A stretch of DNA of 64,000 bases from NCBI GenBank assembly GCA_013375455.1, contig JABXJT010000004.1, forward strand, positions 55,927 to 119,926, given 5' to 3'. Positions 63,177 to 64,000 of the stretch are shown piece after piece. The notes beneath the pieces were generated by a model. It had not been told where the DNA came from, ran no database searches, and was given only the letters and a program-made list of their open reading frames with translations. The stretch is from Candidatus Helarchaeota archaeon (GTDB taxonomy: Archaea > Asgardarchaeota > Lokiarchaeia > Helarchaeales > HEL-GB-A). Position 1 is the first letter of the stretch. Each line of letters opens with the position of its first letter. A program made the position numbers and the translations under genes.

Positions 63177-63791
63177 TTATCTTTCCTCTTTAATTCTTCT
63201 GATTTCATCTTCTAATTTTGCGATTCGGCTATCCGTGGGGGTTGATGGTAGAGCAACGCCAGTCTCTACTGCAATTTCCTGATTAATTTCGTTCATAGTT
63301 CTTTGAACATCAGAATCCTTGATCTCCGTAGATACTGTAATCTCCTCGAGACCACCTTGGGCCACTTCCTGTGTCATCTCGAAATGCTCAATTTGTGAGT
63401 CGATATTATCAACAAGTTGGGCGATATTTTGGGTGCGCACGGCACTTTTTAATGCGCCCAATGCGTTTGTTATACCCCCTAATATTTTTGCCGTTTCAGC
63501 AACAGCTTGTGATTGTTTTAATTTCATCAACAAATTCATGATATGTAAGCGGTAAGCATCAACACCCATTGCCCATTTCTGATATCGCACAAAATGTTCA
63601 GCATACAACTTTGCCGAGTCCGAATTTCCATCCATTTGATATTTTTTCGCCTTAGTTCGATTATTTCTCGCTTCTTTCTCTAGTTGCTTCCTTTGCCGAT
63701 CTAATTTTCGGGTAAAAACATCAACTTTAAAAATGATATCATTTAAATTGGCTCCCTTCAACCAATTTACAAATTTTCTCCAAGCGCCCAT
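63177..63791 (-). CDS. Second ESCRT-III (Snf7/Vps2-like) protein
   Basis: A 204-residue helical protein: basic start (GAWRKFVNWLKGANLNDI), a long alpha1-alpha2 hairpin (LDRQRKQLEKEARNNRTKAK, then LYAEHFVRYQKWAMGVDAYR), ALKSAVRTQNIAQLVDNIDS, and an acidic C-terminus ending with a charged helix (RIAKLEDEIRRIKEER). The pattern resembles the Vps2/Vps24 side of the ESCRT-III family, whereas the gene at 59.7 kb looks more Snf7-like; the assignment to sides is tentative. Confidence 0.8.
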   Translation of the reverse strand: MGAWRKFVNWLKGANLNDIIFKVDVFTRKLDRQRKQLEKEARNNRTKAKKYQMDGNSDSAKLYAEHFVRYQKWAMGVDAYRLHIMNLLMKLKQSQAVAETAKILGGITNALGALKSAVRTQNIAQLVDNIDSQIEHFEMTQEVAQGGLEEITVSTEIKDSDVQRTMNEINQEIAVETGVALPSTPTDSRIAKLEDEIRRIKEER

Positions 63792-64000
63792 TTTTTAATC
63801 ATCTTTTCAAATTTTCTTTTTTATACATTATTACTTAAAGAAATCCTACTTTATTTATTTGATGTCTCTCTAATAACTAACAATCAAAAGATATGAAAAA
63901 TTATTATTTTTTGGCTAATAAAATAAAGCGTACTGAGAGAGAAGTTTTTTTTGATAGGAGGGTATCGAAAATTTTAAGAATTAAGCTTGGTTTAAGATCC
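63792..64000. other. Right-edge intergenic region
   Basis: The last 209 bp upstream of the ESCRT-III gene are A+T rich. A ribosome-binding-like taggaggg at about 63956-63963 on the plus strand is not followed by a standard start codon within the window. Nothing else is recognisable. Confidence 0.4.

Overview
The window (about 36% G+C by eye) looks like a chromosomal segment of an Asgard archaeon. Archaeal information-processing genes (family D DNA polymerase large subunit, exosome Csl4/Rrp4/Rrp41/Rrp42, proteasome alpha, prefoldin beta, TFS, RpoL, L37Ae, P-stalk proteins) sit beside eukaryote-like genes: an Arf-like GTPase, a Rab-like GTPase with a degenerate partner, several longin-like proteins, two ESCRT-III proteins and Sec61 beta. 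The lineage within Asgard cannot be fixed from this sequence alone.

Layout. 1-4.2 kb: longin-like, winged-helix and membrane genes, then an Arf-like GTPase overlapping a longin/winged-helix gene. 4.3-8.5 kb: class II ribonucleotide reductase, beta-RFAP synthase and two paralogous mini zinc ribbons. 8.6-17.4 kb: a large membrane-anchored subtilase, a membrane-anchored glycosidase, a DUF389 protein and a CofD-like protein. 17.6-22.2 kb: TFS, RpoL, Csl4, a METTL5-like methylase and enolase, with a TnpB/omega-RNA remnant between csl4 and the methylase gene. 22.6-27.9 kb: the archaeal superoperon psmA-SBDS-rrp4-rrp41-rrp42-rpl37ae-pcc1-pfdB-DUF3194. 28-46 kb: UMP kinase, AlaRS, tRNA-Cys, WD40, CysRS, the GTPase trio, a bacterial-type LeuRS, tRNA-Arg, Trm5, Pcm and an NSUN-type RNA methylase. 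46.9-49.6 kb: ribosomal stalk operon L11-L1-L10-L12. 49.9-64 kb: an uncharacterised longin/HTH-type protein, PolD large subunit, a CBS protein, Sec61 beta, and two ESCRT-III genes flanking a HerA-like ATPase.

Main discovery. Three conserved protein-coding genes (psmA, rrp4, pcm) are each interrupted by a 24-31 nt insertion that breaks the reading frame. Each insertion folds into a bulge-helix-bulge (BHB), the substrate shape of the archaeal tRNA-splicing endonuclease. Cutting between the second and third nucleotide of each 3-nt bulge, the known rule for that enzyme, restores the family consensus exactly (GLGYDRAIT in PsmA, GAYIPKVGD in Rrp4, [10 protein letters not shown] in Pcm). The tRNA-Cys gene carries a 13-nt intron placed by the same rule. 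This points to routine mRNA splicing by the tRNA-splicing machinery in housekeeping genes. Two further genes (at 31.8 and 45.15 kb) lack a usable start codon where the family N-terminus should begin and may hide more introns or use non-AUG starts.
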